DNA of 64,000 nucleotides from Candidatus Viadribacter manganicus (lineage in GTDB: Bacteria > Pseudomonadota > Alphaproteobacteria > Caulobacterales > Aquidulcibacteraceae), in contig NZ_CP013244.1 of the NCBI RefSeq assembly GCF_001679665.1, forward strand, positions 992,001-1,056,000. Direction: 5' to 3'. The translations under genes and the position numbers were made by a program. This document shows, one piece after another, positions 36,152-44,464 of this stretch. Position 1 is the stretch's first letter. The number at the start of each line of letters is the position of its first letter. Under the pieces are notes generated by a model, which was given only the letters and a program-made list of their open reading frames with translations, made no database searches and was not told where the DNA came from.

Positions 36152-37392
36152 TCCCGCCGCAACGCCTCGATCGGATCGAGTTTCGCTGCGCGCCATGCGG
36201 GATACGCGCCAAACACGACCCCGACCAAACCTGAAAAGGCGATCGCCAACCCAGCATTTAAAGGCGACACCACCAATGGTAGGTTAAATAGTGTTGTCAT
36301 TCCCCAAGCGCCAGCAACGCCAATAACTAACCCGATAATCCCTCCCGCGACGGAAAGGGTGACGGCCTCCAAGCCAAACTGATTAAGAATATCTGACTGC
36401 CGCGCGCCCAAGGCTTTGCGGAGACCGATTTCGCGTGTCCGTTCTGTGACACTCACCAGCATGATGTTCATGATGCCAATACCACCTACGAGGAGGGAAA
36501 CAGCGGAAATTCCCCCCAAAAGGGCAGTGAACACGCCAGTGGTTTGAGCCATCGTCTCGCTAATGGAGCTCAAGTTCTGAACCGTGAAATCGTCTTCGCC
36601 CTCGCGCGTGCGGTGGCGCTGACGAAGCAGATTTTCGACGTCCTCCTGAAGGCGGTTCAACACCTCCTCACTCTCGGCCTTCACCGAGATCTGACTCACA
36701 GTGTCGCCGCGCCCGCGCCGGCCCGCGATGCGGCGCTTCACGGTTGTCAGCGGCGCCAGCACGATGTCGTCCTGATCTTGGAAGCCCGATTGCCCTTTGG
36801 ACTCAAGAATACCGATGACTTCATAGGCGCCGCCATTCATGCGCACCGTCTGACCGACTGGATCCATGTTCGGAAAGAGATTCTCGGCCACGGTGTTGCC
36901 GAGCACGACGATGCGACGCGCCTGGCGCTCTTCGGTTTCGTCAAACATGCGCCCCTGGGCGATCTCCCAATCTCGCGCGCTGAGAAAATCGGGCGTGACG
37001 CCATTTACTTCCGGGTTCCAGTTCAGACCATTGGCGATAACCTGCGCACGCGCTCGCTGCGAGGGCGCTACTACAGCGACGTTTTCCAACTGCGCGATCG
37101 CTTCGGCGTCATTTATCGTCAGCGAATCCCATCCGCCGCCAGCACCCGCTTGCCCGCGTACGCCGCCGCCACCGCGCATTGCGCCGGGCACGACAATGAG
37201 CAGGTTCGAACCCAGGCTCGCAATCGAACGCTCTACTTGGGTTTGCGCGCCCGAGCCGAGGGCAACCATCGCCACAACCGAGGCAACGCCAATGATGACG
37301 CCCAGCGCCGTAAGCGCCGAACGCATTGGATTGGCGCGCAGTGCGCGACCGGCGCTCGCAACAAGATCAGACGTGCGCATCATGGCGTGCAT
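36148..37392 (-). CDS. MacB-type ABC transporter permease
   Basis: A 414-residue FtsX/MacB permease with an N-terminal helix (ALTALGVIIGVASVVAMVALG), a large periplasmic MacB_PCD domain, and three C-terminal helices containing RTREIGLRKALGA. A glycine-rich GAMRGGGGVRGQAGAGGGW segment interrupts the beginning of the periplasmic domain. Start options are 37392 (listed), 37383 and 37380, all overlapping the ATPase gene. In canonical MacB the ATPase and permease are fused; here they are separate, as in many MacAB-like exporters. Confidence 0.93.
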   Translation of the reverse strand: MHAMMRTSDLVASAGRALRANPMRSALTALGVIIGVASVVAMVALGSGAQTQVERSIASLGSNLLIVVPGAMRGGGGVRGQAGAGGGWDSLTINDAEAIAQLENVAVVAPSQRARAQVIANGLNWNPEVNGVTPDFLSARDWEIAQGRMFDETEERQARRIVVLGNTVAENLFPNMDPVGQTVRMNGGAYEVIGILESKGQSGFQDQDDIVLAPLTTVKRRIAGRRGRGDTVSQISVKAESEEVLNRLQEDVENLLRQRHRTREGEDDFTVQNLSSISETMAQTTGVFTALLGGISAVSLLVGGIGIMNIMLVSVTERTREIGLRKALGARQSDILNQFGLEAVTLSVAGGIIGLVIGVAGAWGMTTLFNLPLVVSPLNAGLAIAFSGLVGVVFGAYPAWRAAKLDPIEALRRE

Positions 37393-38083
37393 CCCGATCG
37401 TTCAAATGATCCGAAACAATGTGGCCGTCGCGCATCTCGATGGTGCGTTTGGTGGCGCGCGCAACGTCGTGATCGTGGGTGACGAGCACCACCGTCGCGC
37501 CCTCTTGGTTGAGCTGATTGAACAGCGCCAGAATTTCGATGCCAGTGTTGGTGTCGAGCGCCCCGGTCGGTTCGTCGGCTAGCAACAATGCGGGACGTCC
37601 CGCCAATGCACGCGCGATGGCCACGCGCTGTTGTTGGCCGCCCGAAAGCTGGGTGGGCTTATGGCCCATGCGCTGGCCCAGCCCTACACGTTCAAGTAAT
37701 TCCGCCGCCCGCTCCCTGCGCTCCTTCGGCAACACACCGCCGTATATCATGGGCAGCTCCACGTTCTCCCAGGCGGTTAAGCGTGGCAGCAGGTTGAAGC
37801 TCTGAAATACGAAACCGATCGTCTGGTTGCGAAACACGGCAAGGTCGTCATCGCTCATCTTGCCAATGTCGTTTCCGGCAATCGTGATGCGTCCACCGCT
37901 AGGCGTGTCAAGTCCGCCGAGAATGTTCATCAACGTCGATTTGCCCGATCCCGACGGGCCGACAATGGCGCAATACTCACCGCGCGGGATATTGAAGCTT
38001 ACCCCGTCAAGCGCGCGCACGGTTTCCTCGCCCATGCGATAGAGCTTCAATAAATTCGTCGCTTCGATCAGCGTCGTCATCAC
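37367..38083 (-). CDS. MacB/LolD-type ABC transporter ATPase
   Basis: A 238-residue ATPase energising the adjacent permease. Walker [11 protein letters not shown]-loop [18 protein letters not shown], signature [15 protein letters not shown], Walker [13 protein letters not shown] and switch His VTHDHDVA are all intact. It overlaps the adaptor gene by ATGA (38080-38083) and the permease gene by about 26 bp. Confidence 0.96.
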   Translation of the reverse strand: MMTTLIEATNLLKLYRMGEETVRALDGVSFNIPRGEYCAIVGPSGSGKSTLMNILGGLDTPSGGRITIAGNDIGKMSDDDLAVFRNQTIGFVFQSFNLLPRLTAWENVELPMIYGGVLPKERRERAAELLERVGLGQRMGHKPTQLSGGQQQRVAIARALAGRPALLLADEPTGALDTNTGIEILALFNQLNQEGATVVLVTHDHDVARATKRTIEMRDGHIVSDHLNDRDARHDAHV

Positions 38084-39642
38084 GCGCCCCGGATGCGAAC
38101 GCCGCCGCCCGCCCCACGTCCGCCGCCGCCGAACGGGCCGCCTTGATTGCCGGTCTCTGCCTGAGGACCGCCACCGATGATGACTTCATCGCCTTCGTTG
38201 AGGCCGGAATGAATGAGCGTGAAGCCGTTGTCGCCAACCCCGGTCTCGACCTGCACCGGCGTCGGCCTGTTGTTGCGCAGCACCCAGACGACCGCCTGGT
38301 TGCGAACCTCTTGGCGCGGGCCGTTGCCAGCGCGCATTTGCGTCAACAACTCGCGCTGCGCCGCAGTCAGCGAGGGTTCAATCGCAGCAATAACTTGCTC
38401 ACGCACACGCCGCATGGCGCCGCGCCGATCGCCGCCGCCCTGACCGCGGGGGGTTGACGCCATCGCATTTTCAAACGCCGCCTGCGCGGCCGCGCGTTGT
38501 TGTTCATCGAGCTGCAGCGATTCTGCAATTTGCGCGACGCCGCGCCCGCGCTGGCCGCCGCGCTGTGCGCCGTCGCCGCGCGTTTGCGCCTGGGCTTCAC
38601 CAGACGCGCCGCGCCGGCCACCGTTACCGACCAGCGCTTGGGCTTGAGCTACAAGCTCAGGATCGGCGGGACGGAAGCGCAATGCCGTGTTCGGCAACCG
38701 GAGCACGTTTTCGCGCTGCTCGAGCACGATCTCTGCATTCGCCGTCATGCCCGGCAACAAAATTCGGCCAGGGTTATCGGCTTCGACAACCACTGTGTAA
38801 CTGACAACGCCGGATTCCGCGACGCCCTGCTGACGCACTTGGCTCACACGGCCTTCAAACTCACGATCCGGGAAAGCATCGACGGTAAATTGCACCGCCT
38901 GCCCTTCTTGCACTTCGCCGATGTCGGCTTCGTCGACCGTGATGTTCGCCTGCAAGCGCGAGAGATCCTGCGCAATCGTGAACAGGGTGGCGGCTTGCAA
39001 ACTCGACGCGACCGGCTGACCGACATTGACTTGCCGATCAACGACGACGCCATCTATGGGCGAGCGAATGATGCTACGCTCCAAATCCGTCCGCGCTGTT
39101 GCAACTTGCGCAGATGCAGAAGCGACCGCCGCGCGCGCCGTGTCACGCGCGGCGCGTTGCTGCGACATGAGCTGCTCGGACGCAAAGCCGCGCTGCTGCA
39201 GCAATTGGTAACGTTGGTAATCAGAGTTCGCGACCGCAGCCTGCGCTTGTGCTTGCGCGAGTTGAGCTTGCGCCTGAACGATGCGTTGCTGGAATGGCGT
39301 CGGATCAAGGCGCGCGAGCTCTTGCCCGGCGCGGACTTGCGAATTGAAGTCCACCGAAACGCTCTGCACAGGGCCCGAGACAGTAGCACCTACATTTGCT
39401 GACACCAATGGCTGCAGCGTGCCGGTCGCACTTACAACGCGCGTAATCGCGCCGCGGTCTAGCGCTGCTGTGCGATAGGGCTCGGCGTCATCCTTCGGAC
39501 CGAACACGGACCAGCCAATCAGAACCGCGCCTAACGCGCCACCGGCAATGAAGAGATTGCGGCCGCGCAAAAACCCTGGGCGCTTAGCCCAGAGCCCGGA
39601 CGCCGTGCTCTGCACGCGTTCCTTCATGGCCGTCAGTCCCAT
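38080..39642 (-). CDS. MacA/HlyD-type periplasmic adaptor with an LTxxQ-containing insertion
   Basis: A 520-residue membrane-fusion protein: N-terminal membrane helix (about 30-47), barrel-sandwich and lipoyl halves, and a coiled-coil hairpin (about 115-190). After LPNTALRFRP (about 325) the expected C-terminal domain is delayed until VVWVLRNNRP (about 451). The intervening 120 residues are rich in Gly, Arg and Gln and include LQLDEQQRAAAQ and EPSLTAAQREL, the latter an LTxxQ motif as in Spy/CpxP proteins. The C-terminus ends in a glycine-rich tail. Start 39642 has GAGG upstream; 39627 is an alternative. Confidence 0.92.
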   Translation of the reverse strand: MGLTAMKERVQSTASGLWAKRPGFLRGRNLFIAGGALGAVLIGWSVFGPKDDAEPYRTAALDRGAITRVVSATGTLQPLVSANVGATVSGPVQSVSVDFNSQVRAGQELARLDPTPFQQRIVQAQAQLAQAQAQAAVANSDYQRYQLLQQRGFASEQLMSQQRAARDTARAAVASASAQVATARTDLERSIIRSPIDGVVVDRQVNVGQPVASSLQAATLFTIAQDLSRLQANITVDEADIGEVQEGQAVQFTVDAFPDREFEGRVSQVRQQGVAESGVVSYTVVVEADNPGRILLPGMTANAEIVLEQRENVLRLPNTALRFRPADPELVAQAQALVGNGGRRGASGEAQAQTRGDGAQRGGQRGRGVAQIAESLQLDEQQRAAAQAAFENAMASTPRGQGGGDRRGAMRRVREQVIAAIEPSLTAAQRELLTQMRAGNGPRQEVRNQAVVWVLRNNRPTPVQVETGVGDNGFTLIHSGLNEGDEVIIGGGPQAETGNQGGPFGGGGRGAGGGVRIRGA

Positions 39643-39771
39643 CTCACATCCTCACATGGCGAGGCAGCGTATCGAGGCACGAGCCTCCGCGCCCAGCGGA
39701 CACCCCAATTGACGTATCCCGGCGATGTGAGGCGGCCAGGCTAAACTCAGTCTGACCACCTCACGTTCCGG

Positions 39772-40413
39772 TTAGTCGCGGCCGCGGCGGTGATGGCCGC
39801 GCGCTGCCTGCGCTTCTTCCTGCGTCACGCGGCCGTCATTGTTCGCGTCGAGACGCTCAAACATATGAGCCCCCATCGCCGCGAACTCGGCGCGCGAGAA
39901 TGTGCCGTTGCCGTCTGCGTCGCGGTTCGGCCGATCCGGGCGTTCACCGCGCCGTTCGCCACGCTCTCCTCGCTCTCCTCGCTCTGGGCGTTCGGGACGC
40001 TCAGAGGCCTGGATCACACCGTCATGGTTCGCGTCGATGCGGCTGAACATTTCAATGGGGCCAGCGAGAAATTCATCACGCGTGATGTTGCCGTCATTGT
40101 TTGCGTCGGCGCGTTCGAGACGCGGCGGACCACCGTGCCGATCGCCGCGCCGACCACGCGGACCACGCTCAGCACGTTCGGCGCGCATCTCCTGACGCGT
40201 GAGCTGTCCGTTATGGTCGGTATCGAGCCGTGCAAACGCAGCTTCACGACCAGCGTCAAACTCGGCGCGTGTCAGCACGCCATCAGTGTTGGCGTCGGCT
40301 TCGAGAAAGCGGTGTCGAGCGCCGTCCGCGGGAGCATTTTGCGCCTGAGCAAGACCGCAAGCGCCCGCCGCCAAGACCGCAGCACCAGCGGCAGCAAGCA
40401 AGACTTTACGCAT
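39772..40413 (-). CDS. Secreted multi-EF-hand protein
   Basis: A 213-residue exported protein from ATG 40413, set by AAGGAG just upstream (the frame extends 34 codons more). Signal peptide ending AQAQ. Six EF-hand loops are readable at residues 40-51, 64-75, 103-114, 127-138, 165-176 and 189-200, each with Dx(N/D/T)x(D/N)G and a final Glu. Between loops 4 and 5 lies a charged run of RPE/RGE repeats (about 139-163), and between 2 and 3 an Arg/Gly-rich linker. It probably binds Ca2+ in the periplasm. It lies next to the MacAB operon and a second EF-hand gene. Confidence 0.88.
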   Translation of the reverse strand: MRKVLLAAAGAAVLAAGACGLAQAQNAPADGARHRFLEADANTDGVLTRAEFDAGREAAFARLDTDHNGQLTRQEMRAERAERGPRGRRGDRHGGPPRLERADANNDGNITRDEFLAGPIEMFSRIDANHDGVIQASERPERPERGERGERGERRGERPDRPNRDADGNGTFSRAEFAAMGAHMFERLDANNDGRVTQEEAQAARGHHRRGRD

Positions 40414-40516
40414 TTGGATCGTCTCCTTCCGGCCCTCGTCTCTGACGGGGCCCATTTCCCTCTCACAACCGTAATAGGTCAGCGCCTTTTCCCTGGTTGG
40501 TCGCGGTTGCGCCAAA

Positions 40517-40526
40517 GTTTGTCAGA
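40517..40526 (-). promoter_or_regulatory. Degenerate copy of the TTTGACAAAA motif
   Basis: TCTGACAAAC on the minus strand matches 8 of 10 positions of the motif found as an inverted repeat before the response regulator. It lies about 105 bp upstream of the six-EF-hand gene. A shared regulator is inferred, not shown. Confidence 0.3.
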
Positions 40527-40541
40527 CGGAAAATCGCAAGC

Positions 40542-40580
40542 GAAAAGAAAAAACGGCCGGCGCTGGGAAAGCGCCGGCCG
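40542..40580 (-). terminator. Strong rho-independent terminator
   Basis: A perfect 11-bp stem (40554-40564 with 40570-40580), 5-nt loop, followed on the minus strand by TTTTTTCTTTTC. It ends the transcript of the EF-hand lipoprotein gene at 40739 and separates it from the six-EF-hand gene. Confidence 0.9.
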
Positions 40581-40738
40581 CTGTATTTGGCCTCGGCGCC
40601 TTGGGGGGGGAGGGTCGCGCCGGGCCTGCATGACGGGATACGCAAGGGGGGAGGAGCGCATCACCGTAAGGATGATTAATACCTAGGTGGTGTGGCCCGC
40701 ATTTGCCGCAAGTGCGTCAAAACATGTCAGGCCGAAGA

Positions 40739-41242
40739 TCATTCACCCGGGCCACCTGCCCCGCCGATCGTGGGTGCGGTTTGACGGCGCTGCGTCGGCG
40801 GACGCGCCTGCCCCACTAGGCGCACGAACTCAGTACGCGACAACGCGCCATTCTCGTCCGCATCATATTGCGAAAAGCGCGCGCGCAGTTCGGTGTCGTA
40901 TTCCTCGCGCGTGATGACGTTATCGACGTTACGATCAAAATCGAGCCTGTATGGCCCGATCTGGGAACCACCGAGCACCAAGCTCGACCAGTTCGAAAAC
41001 TCGATCGGCGATAAAGCGCCATTATTGTCAGCGTCGGCGCGTGCAAATTCGCGCGCGAAGCCTGCTTCAGCTTCGTCCCGGGAGACGCTCAAGTCGCCAT
41101 TGGTATCGAAACTCACGAGCATTAGCGCGTCAGCGGAAAGCAGCGCGCGGATGGGCGCGGTGCGATCCTGCGCGGCGCGACCGCCGCAAGCAGTCAATCC
41201 CAGCGCCGCGCACGCCACAAACGCGAGTGTTCTGATGCTCAT
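40739..41242 (-). CDS. EF-hand lipoprotein
   Basis: A 167-residue lipoprotein: signal peptide with lipobox LTAC (Cys19). EF-hand-like loops are seen at DTNGDLSVSRDE, DADNNGALSPIE, DRNVDNVITREE and DADENGALSRTE, so about four calcium sites. A proline-rich tail follows. It is divergent from the OmpR-type regulator gene, with a shared inverted repeat between them, and ends at a strong terminator. Confidence 0.85.
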   Translation of the reverse strand: MSIRTLAFVACAALGLTACGGRAAQDRTAPIRALLSADALMLVSFDTNGDLSVSRDEAEAGFAREFARADADNNGALSPIEFSNWSSLVLGGSQIGPYRLDFDRNVDNVITREEYDTELRARFSQYDADENGALSRTEFVRLVGQARPPTQRRQTAPTIGGAGGPGE

Positions 41243-41315
41243 GCAATTCCCCTAAACATGTCCGCCCCAGGAACCGCCCGACCTGGGCGGCGATAAGGCG
41301 AAGCGCCCCCTAGTT

Positions 41316-41396
41316 TTTGACAAAATGTGTCGCCCAACGCGTGGCGCCAAGGTTTGGCACTTCTACGTCACGCTCTTCCCGTAGATTTTTGTCAAA
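41316..41396. promoter_or_regulatory. Inverted repeat TTTGACAAAA between divergent genes
   Basis: TTTGACAAAA occurs on the plus strand at 41316-41325 and on the minus strand at 41387-41396, a perfect 10-bp inverted repeat 61 bp apart. It lies between the EF-hand lipoprotein gene and the response-regulator gene. Each copy contains TTGACA, so the copies could also be -35 elements; no good -10 was found at the right distance. Confidence 0.45.
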
Positions 41397-41419
41397 CAGC
41401 AGCGCACATCACAAGAACC

Positions 41420-42142
41420 ATGACGCCAGAGGACCCCCATATCCTGGTCGTTGACGACCACCGAGAGATCCGCGAGTCGCTCGCCCAGTTCCTGCGCAAG
41501 AACGGACGCCGCGCGACCGCCGTCGACAGCGCCGAAGCCGCACGCCGGGCAATCAAGGAAAACCGGATCGATGCCGTCGTCCTCGACATTATGATGCCGG
41601 GCGAAGACGGTCTCTCTCTATGCCGCCACATCCGTGAGACGAACCATATCCCAGTGCTGTTGCTCTCGGCGCGCGCCGAAGAGCTTGATCGCATCATAGG
41701 CCTCGAAGTCGGCGCCGACGATTATGTGGTGAAGCCGTTCAATCCGCGGGAGTTACTAGCGCGCATTGATGCCGTGCTGCGCCGCACCCACGCTTTGCCG
41801 CCAAATGTGGAGGCGCCAACCGGCGAGACCCTGCGCTTCGATCGCTGGACACTGAAGCTCGCAGAGCGCGAATTGGTCGACGACGAAGGCCATGTGCACG
41901 AAATGTCGACGGGTGAGTACCGCTTATTGCTCACCTTCCTGCAGCGACCGAAGATCGTTCTATCGCGCGATCAGTTGCTGGACCTTGCCTTCGATGGCGG
42001 CAAGGACGTCTTCGATCGTGCGGTTGACACCCAAGTCAGCCGTTTGCGTCGCAAGATCGAGGCGGACGCGCGCTCCCCCAAGCTGATCAAAACGGTTTGG
42101 GGCGGCGGGTACGTGTTCACGGCGCCTGTCGATAAGACGTGA
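41420..42142 (+). CDS. OmpR-family response regulator
   Basis: A 240-residue regulator from ATG 41420. The receiver domain has VVDDHREI, phospho-Asp in VVLDIMMPGEDG and lysine in DDYVVKPF. The winged-helix DNA-binding domain includes GEYRLLLTFLQRPKIVLSRDQLLD and RRKIEADARSPKLIKTVWGGGYVF. It overlaps the kinase gene by 4 bp (GTGA). The longer frame upstream lacks a family-like N-terminus and would cover the inverted repeat. Confidence 0.95.
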   Translation: MTPEDPHILVVDDHREIRESLAQFLRKNGRRATAVDSAEAARRAIKENRIDAVVLDIMMPGEDGLSLCRHIRETNHIPVLLLSARAEELDRIIGLEVGADDYVVKPFNPRELLARIDAVLRRTHALPPNVEAPTGETLRFDRWTLKLAERELVDDEGHVHEMSTGEYRLLLTFLQRPKIVLSRDQLLDLAFDGGKDVFDRAVDTQVSRLRRKIEADARSPKLIKTVWGGGYVFTAPVDKT

Positions 42143-43560
42143 AGATTCCGCTCAACACCCTAACCGGACGGATGGTGGCGGTCACCGTCGTGGCCGTGAT
42201 CGTCTCGTATGCGATTGCGTTTGCAATCTACACGAATGAGCGCGGATCAGCGCTGCGCCGCGCTGCGGAGACCAATGTCGCTGAACGCGTTGCATTCACC
42301 GCCGAACGTTTGCGAGATTTGCCCCCCGCTCGGCGCGTTGGCGCAGCAGAGTCCATTCGCGAATTTTCGTTGCGATTTAATGTTTCCGAGACACCGGAAA
42401 TCACGGTGAACACCGGTGGCGCAGGCACACGCATCGCCAACGTCATCAACGAGCGCCTTGCAAACAGCGAAACGCACGCGCGCTCCCGCATCATCGAAGC
42501 ACCCTCGCGGCGATGGCGGGATCGTGGACCTCGTCCCTTGCGCGACGGCGAAGATCGCCCACCGCCACCACCGGACCAATTTGGCGACGGTCGCGGCGCA
42601 GGCGGACCTCCGGACGATGCGCCGATTGTGCGTGTCACCGAGGCCACGATCTCTGTGCGCCTCGACGAAGCCACGTGGCTCAACGCCACTGCGCGCCTGC
42701 CTGGCCCTCGCCCGACGCCATTCAGCGCTATCGTAGGCGCCCTGGTTTCCATCGTGATCGTTGGCATCGGCGCTGCTCTGGTCGCCCGGCAGATTGGCCG
42801 GCCGTTGTCGGATCTCGCAAACGCCGCTCGCGCACTAGGCTCGGGGGAAACGAACGTCGCTGCCCCCGTGAGCGGCCCGGAGGATGTGCGGCGCGCCTCC
42901 ACAGCGTTCAACGCCATGGCGGAGCGCTTGGGTCGCCAGCTCAATCGCCAAAGACAAATGCTCTGGGCGCTCTCACATGATCTGCGCACGCCGATCACCG
43001 CAATCCGGCTCCGCGCCGAGCTCATCGAGGATGAAGGTGAACGCCAGCGCCTCCTCGCCTCAGTTGCGGAAATGGAAACTCTGACGGAGCAGGCGCTTTC
43101 ACTGGCGCGCGCCGGCGCCAGCGAAGAGGCGCGCGCGAGCGTGGATCTCGCCGAAATCGCGCGGACGCTTTGCGGCGAACTTCAAGATTTGGGCATCAAT
43201 GTCAGCGCCGACGCAAACGAACCGATCATCACCGAGTGCCGCCCGACTGAGATCGCGCGCGCGATGCGGAATCTGGGTGAAAACGCCGCCAAATATGGCG
43301 GTGGCGGAATCATGCGCGTCTATCGCAACACGGCGAACGAAGCTGTGATTGAAATCGCAGATTCCGGACCGGGCGTGCCGGCAGATTTACTGGCGAAACT
43401 CACCAATCCATTTTTTCGCGCCGACGACGCACGCAGCGAAGCCAGCGGCGCAGGTCTCGGATTGGCGATCACGCAGGCCATTGCGGATAGTCACGGCGGG
43501 CGCTTGATCCTCGAGAACCGCACGCCGCGCGGTTTCAGCGCCAAGCTGATCTTGCCTTAG
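42139..43560 (+). CDS. Membrane sensor histidine kinase
   Basis: A 473-residue kinase with helix 1 at about 11-30 and helix 2 at about 195-215, enclosing a periplasmic sensor of some 160 residues. The sensor holds an Arg/Asp/Pro-rich stretch (RPLRDGEDRPPPPPDQFGDG, about 132-151). HAMP, then HisKA with ALSHDLRTPITAIR, and an HATPase with NLGENAAKYG, DSGPGVP and GAGLGLAIT follow. GTG start overlapping its response regulator. The signal is unknown; EF-hand neighbours suggest cations or envelope stress. The stop is shared with the TraB gene (TTAG). Confidence 0.93.
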   Translation: MKIPLNTLTGRMVAVTVVAVIVSYAIAFAIYTNERGSALRRAAETNVAERVAFTAERLRDLPPARRVGAAESIREFSLRFNVSETPEITVNTGGAGTRIANVINERLANSETHARSRIIEAPSRRWRDRGPRPLRDGEDRPPPPPDQFGDGRGAGGPPDDAPIVRVTEATISVRLDEATWLNATARLPGPRPTPFSAIVGALVSIVIVGIGAALVARQIGRPLSDLANAARALGSGETNVAAPVSGPEDVRRASTAFNAMAERLGRQLNRQRQMLWALSHDLRTPITAIRLRAELIEDEGERQRLLASVAEMETLTEQALSLARAGASEEARASVDLAEIARTLCGELQDLGINVSADANEPIITECRPTEIARAMRNLGENAAKYGGGGIMRVYRNTANEAVIEIADSGPGVPADLLAKLTNPFFRADDARSEASGAGLGLAITQAIADSHGGRLILENRTPRGFSAKLILP

Positions 43561-44459
43561 CGGATGCGATCAACGCGATAACCGCGCGCACGGAACTGCG
43601 CGACGAGGCCGTCGCTCCCAATGATGTGTCCGGCGCCTACGGCGACGAAATCGACGCCAGAGCCTTGCATCTCGCGTGTCAGCTCGGTCATCCAGGCGTT
43701 GTTACGATCAACGAACAGCATCTGGTAGAGCTCGGGATAGTCCGTGCGCGTGTCGTCAATGACGGCGCGCTCCAAGGTGCGCTCGTTACCCTGCTCCCAG
43801 GCCGCCGACATTTCGCCGATCATGGTCGTGACCGACGCGGATTCGTGGACCGCCTCACGCAGCATCTCGCGCTGAATTTCAGGGCTGAGATTTGCGAAGA
43901 ACGTCAATTGCTGATCCGGCGTTTCCAGCGCGCGCATCGTCTTGCCGGCGTTATCACCGTAAGCATCAATCGAGCGGTCCACGCCGGAAGCAGGGTCGTA
44001 ACCAGCTTGAATAAGGGGCGCGAGGGTGAGCGTCAGACCGGCGAGCCAGGGCTTGTAGGGTTCGAGCGCGCCCACCGGCATGCCAAGCCGTGTGGTGACC
44101 GCGTTCAACGACGCGTTCTCTTCCGGCGTAAGCCAGCTCGACAACGGCCGGCCAGGTTCGGCGGCTCCGAGTTGCAGAGCCAGCACCTGCGTCCGTTGGT
44201 CGGTCTCGGGGTTCATCATCAGCTCAGTCCAGATCTCGCTGGACTCATCGATGGCGGCGCGCACGCGGTCATTGGCCCAATCTGCGCCACGGGGCCGTAC
44301 ATGAACGGTGCCATAAAGATACATCGTCGAGTCTGCGTCACGCACCGCGTAGAGAAGCGGCGCGATCTCGCCCGATTGCTGGGCAGCGGGCGCTTGCGCA
44401 CAAGCTGAGGCAGCGAGCGCGAAAAATGCGGCAAAGACGCCAAACACAGCTTTCATCAT
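43557..44459 (-). CDS. TraB/GumN family protein (copy 2)
   Basis: A 300-residue exported protein with a signal peptide that may carry a lipobox (ALAASAC, about residue 19). LYGTVHVRPRGADW and the late FVAVGAGHIIGSDGLVAQFRARGYRV are TraB/GumN hallmarks; the family shares a fold with Tiki-type metalloproteases, with histidines and glutamates in the first and last motifs. It lies 5 bp after a paralogue on the same strand, so the two arose by tandem duplication or are kept as a pair. Confidence 0.88.
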   Translation of the reverse strand: MMKAVFGVFAAFFALAASACAQAPAAQQSGEIAPLLYAVRDADSTMYLYGTVHVRPRGADWANDRVRAAIDESSEIWTELMMNPETDQRTQVLALQLGAAEPGRPLSSWLTPEENASLNAVTTRLGMPVGALEPYKPWLAGLTLTLAPLIQAGYDPASGVDRSIDAYGDNAGKTMRALETPDQQLTFFANLSPEIQREMLREAVHESASVTTMIGEMSAAWEQGNERTLERAVIDDTRTDYPELYQMLFVDRNNAWMTELTREMQGSGVDFVAVGAGHIIGSDGLVAQFRARGYRVDRIR

Positions 44460-44464
44460 AGTCC

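Noticed and set aside
36544..37482. 312-codon open frame antisense to the MacB permease
   Set aside because: Opposite strand has intact MacB features and tight operon overlaps; this frame has no family likeness.
41316..41396. TTGACA in the inverted repeat as plain sigma70 -35 boxes
   Set aside because: No acceptable -10 sequence was found 16-18 nt downstream on either strand, so a regulator-binding repeat is preferred, though not proven.
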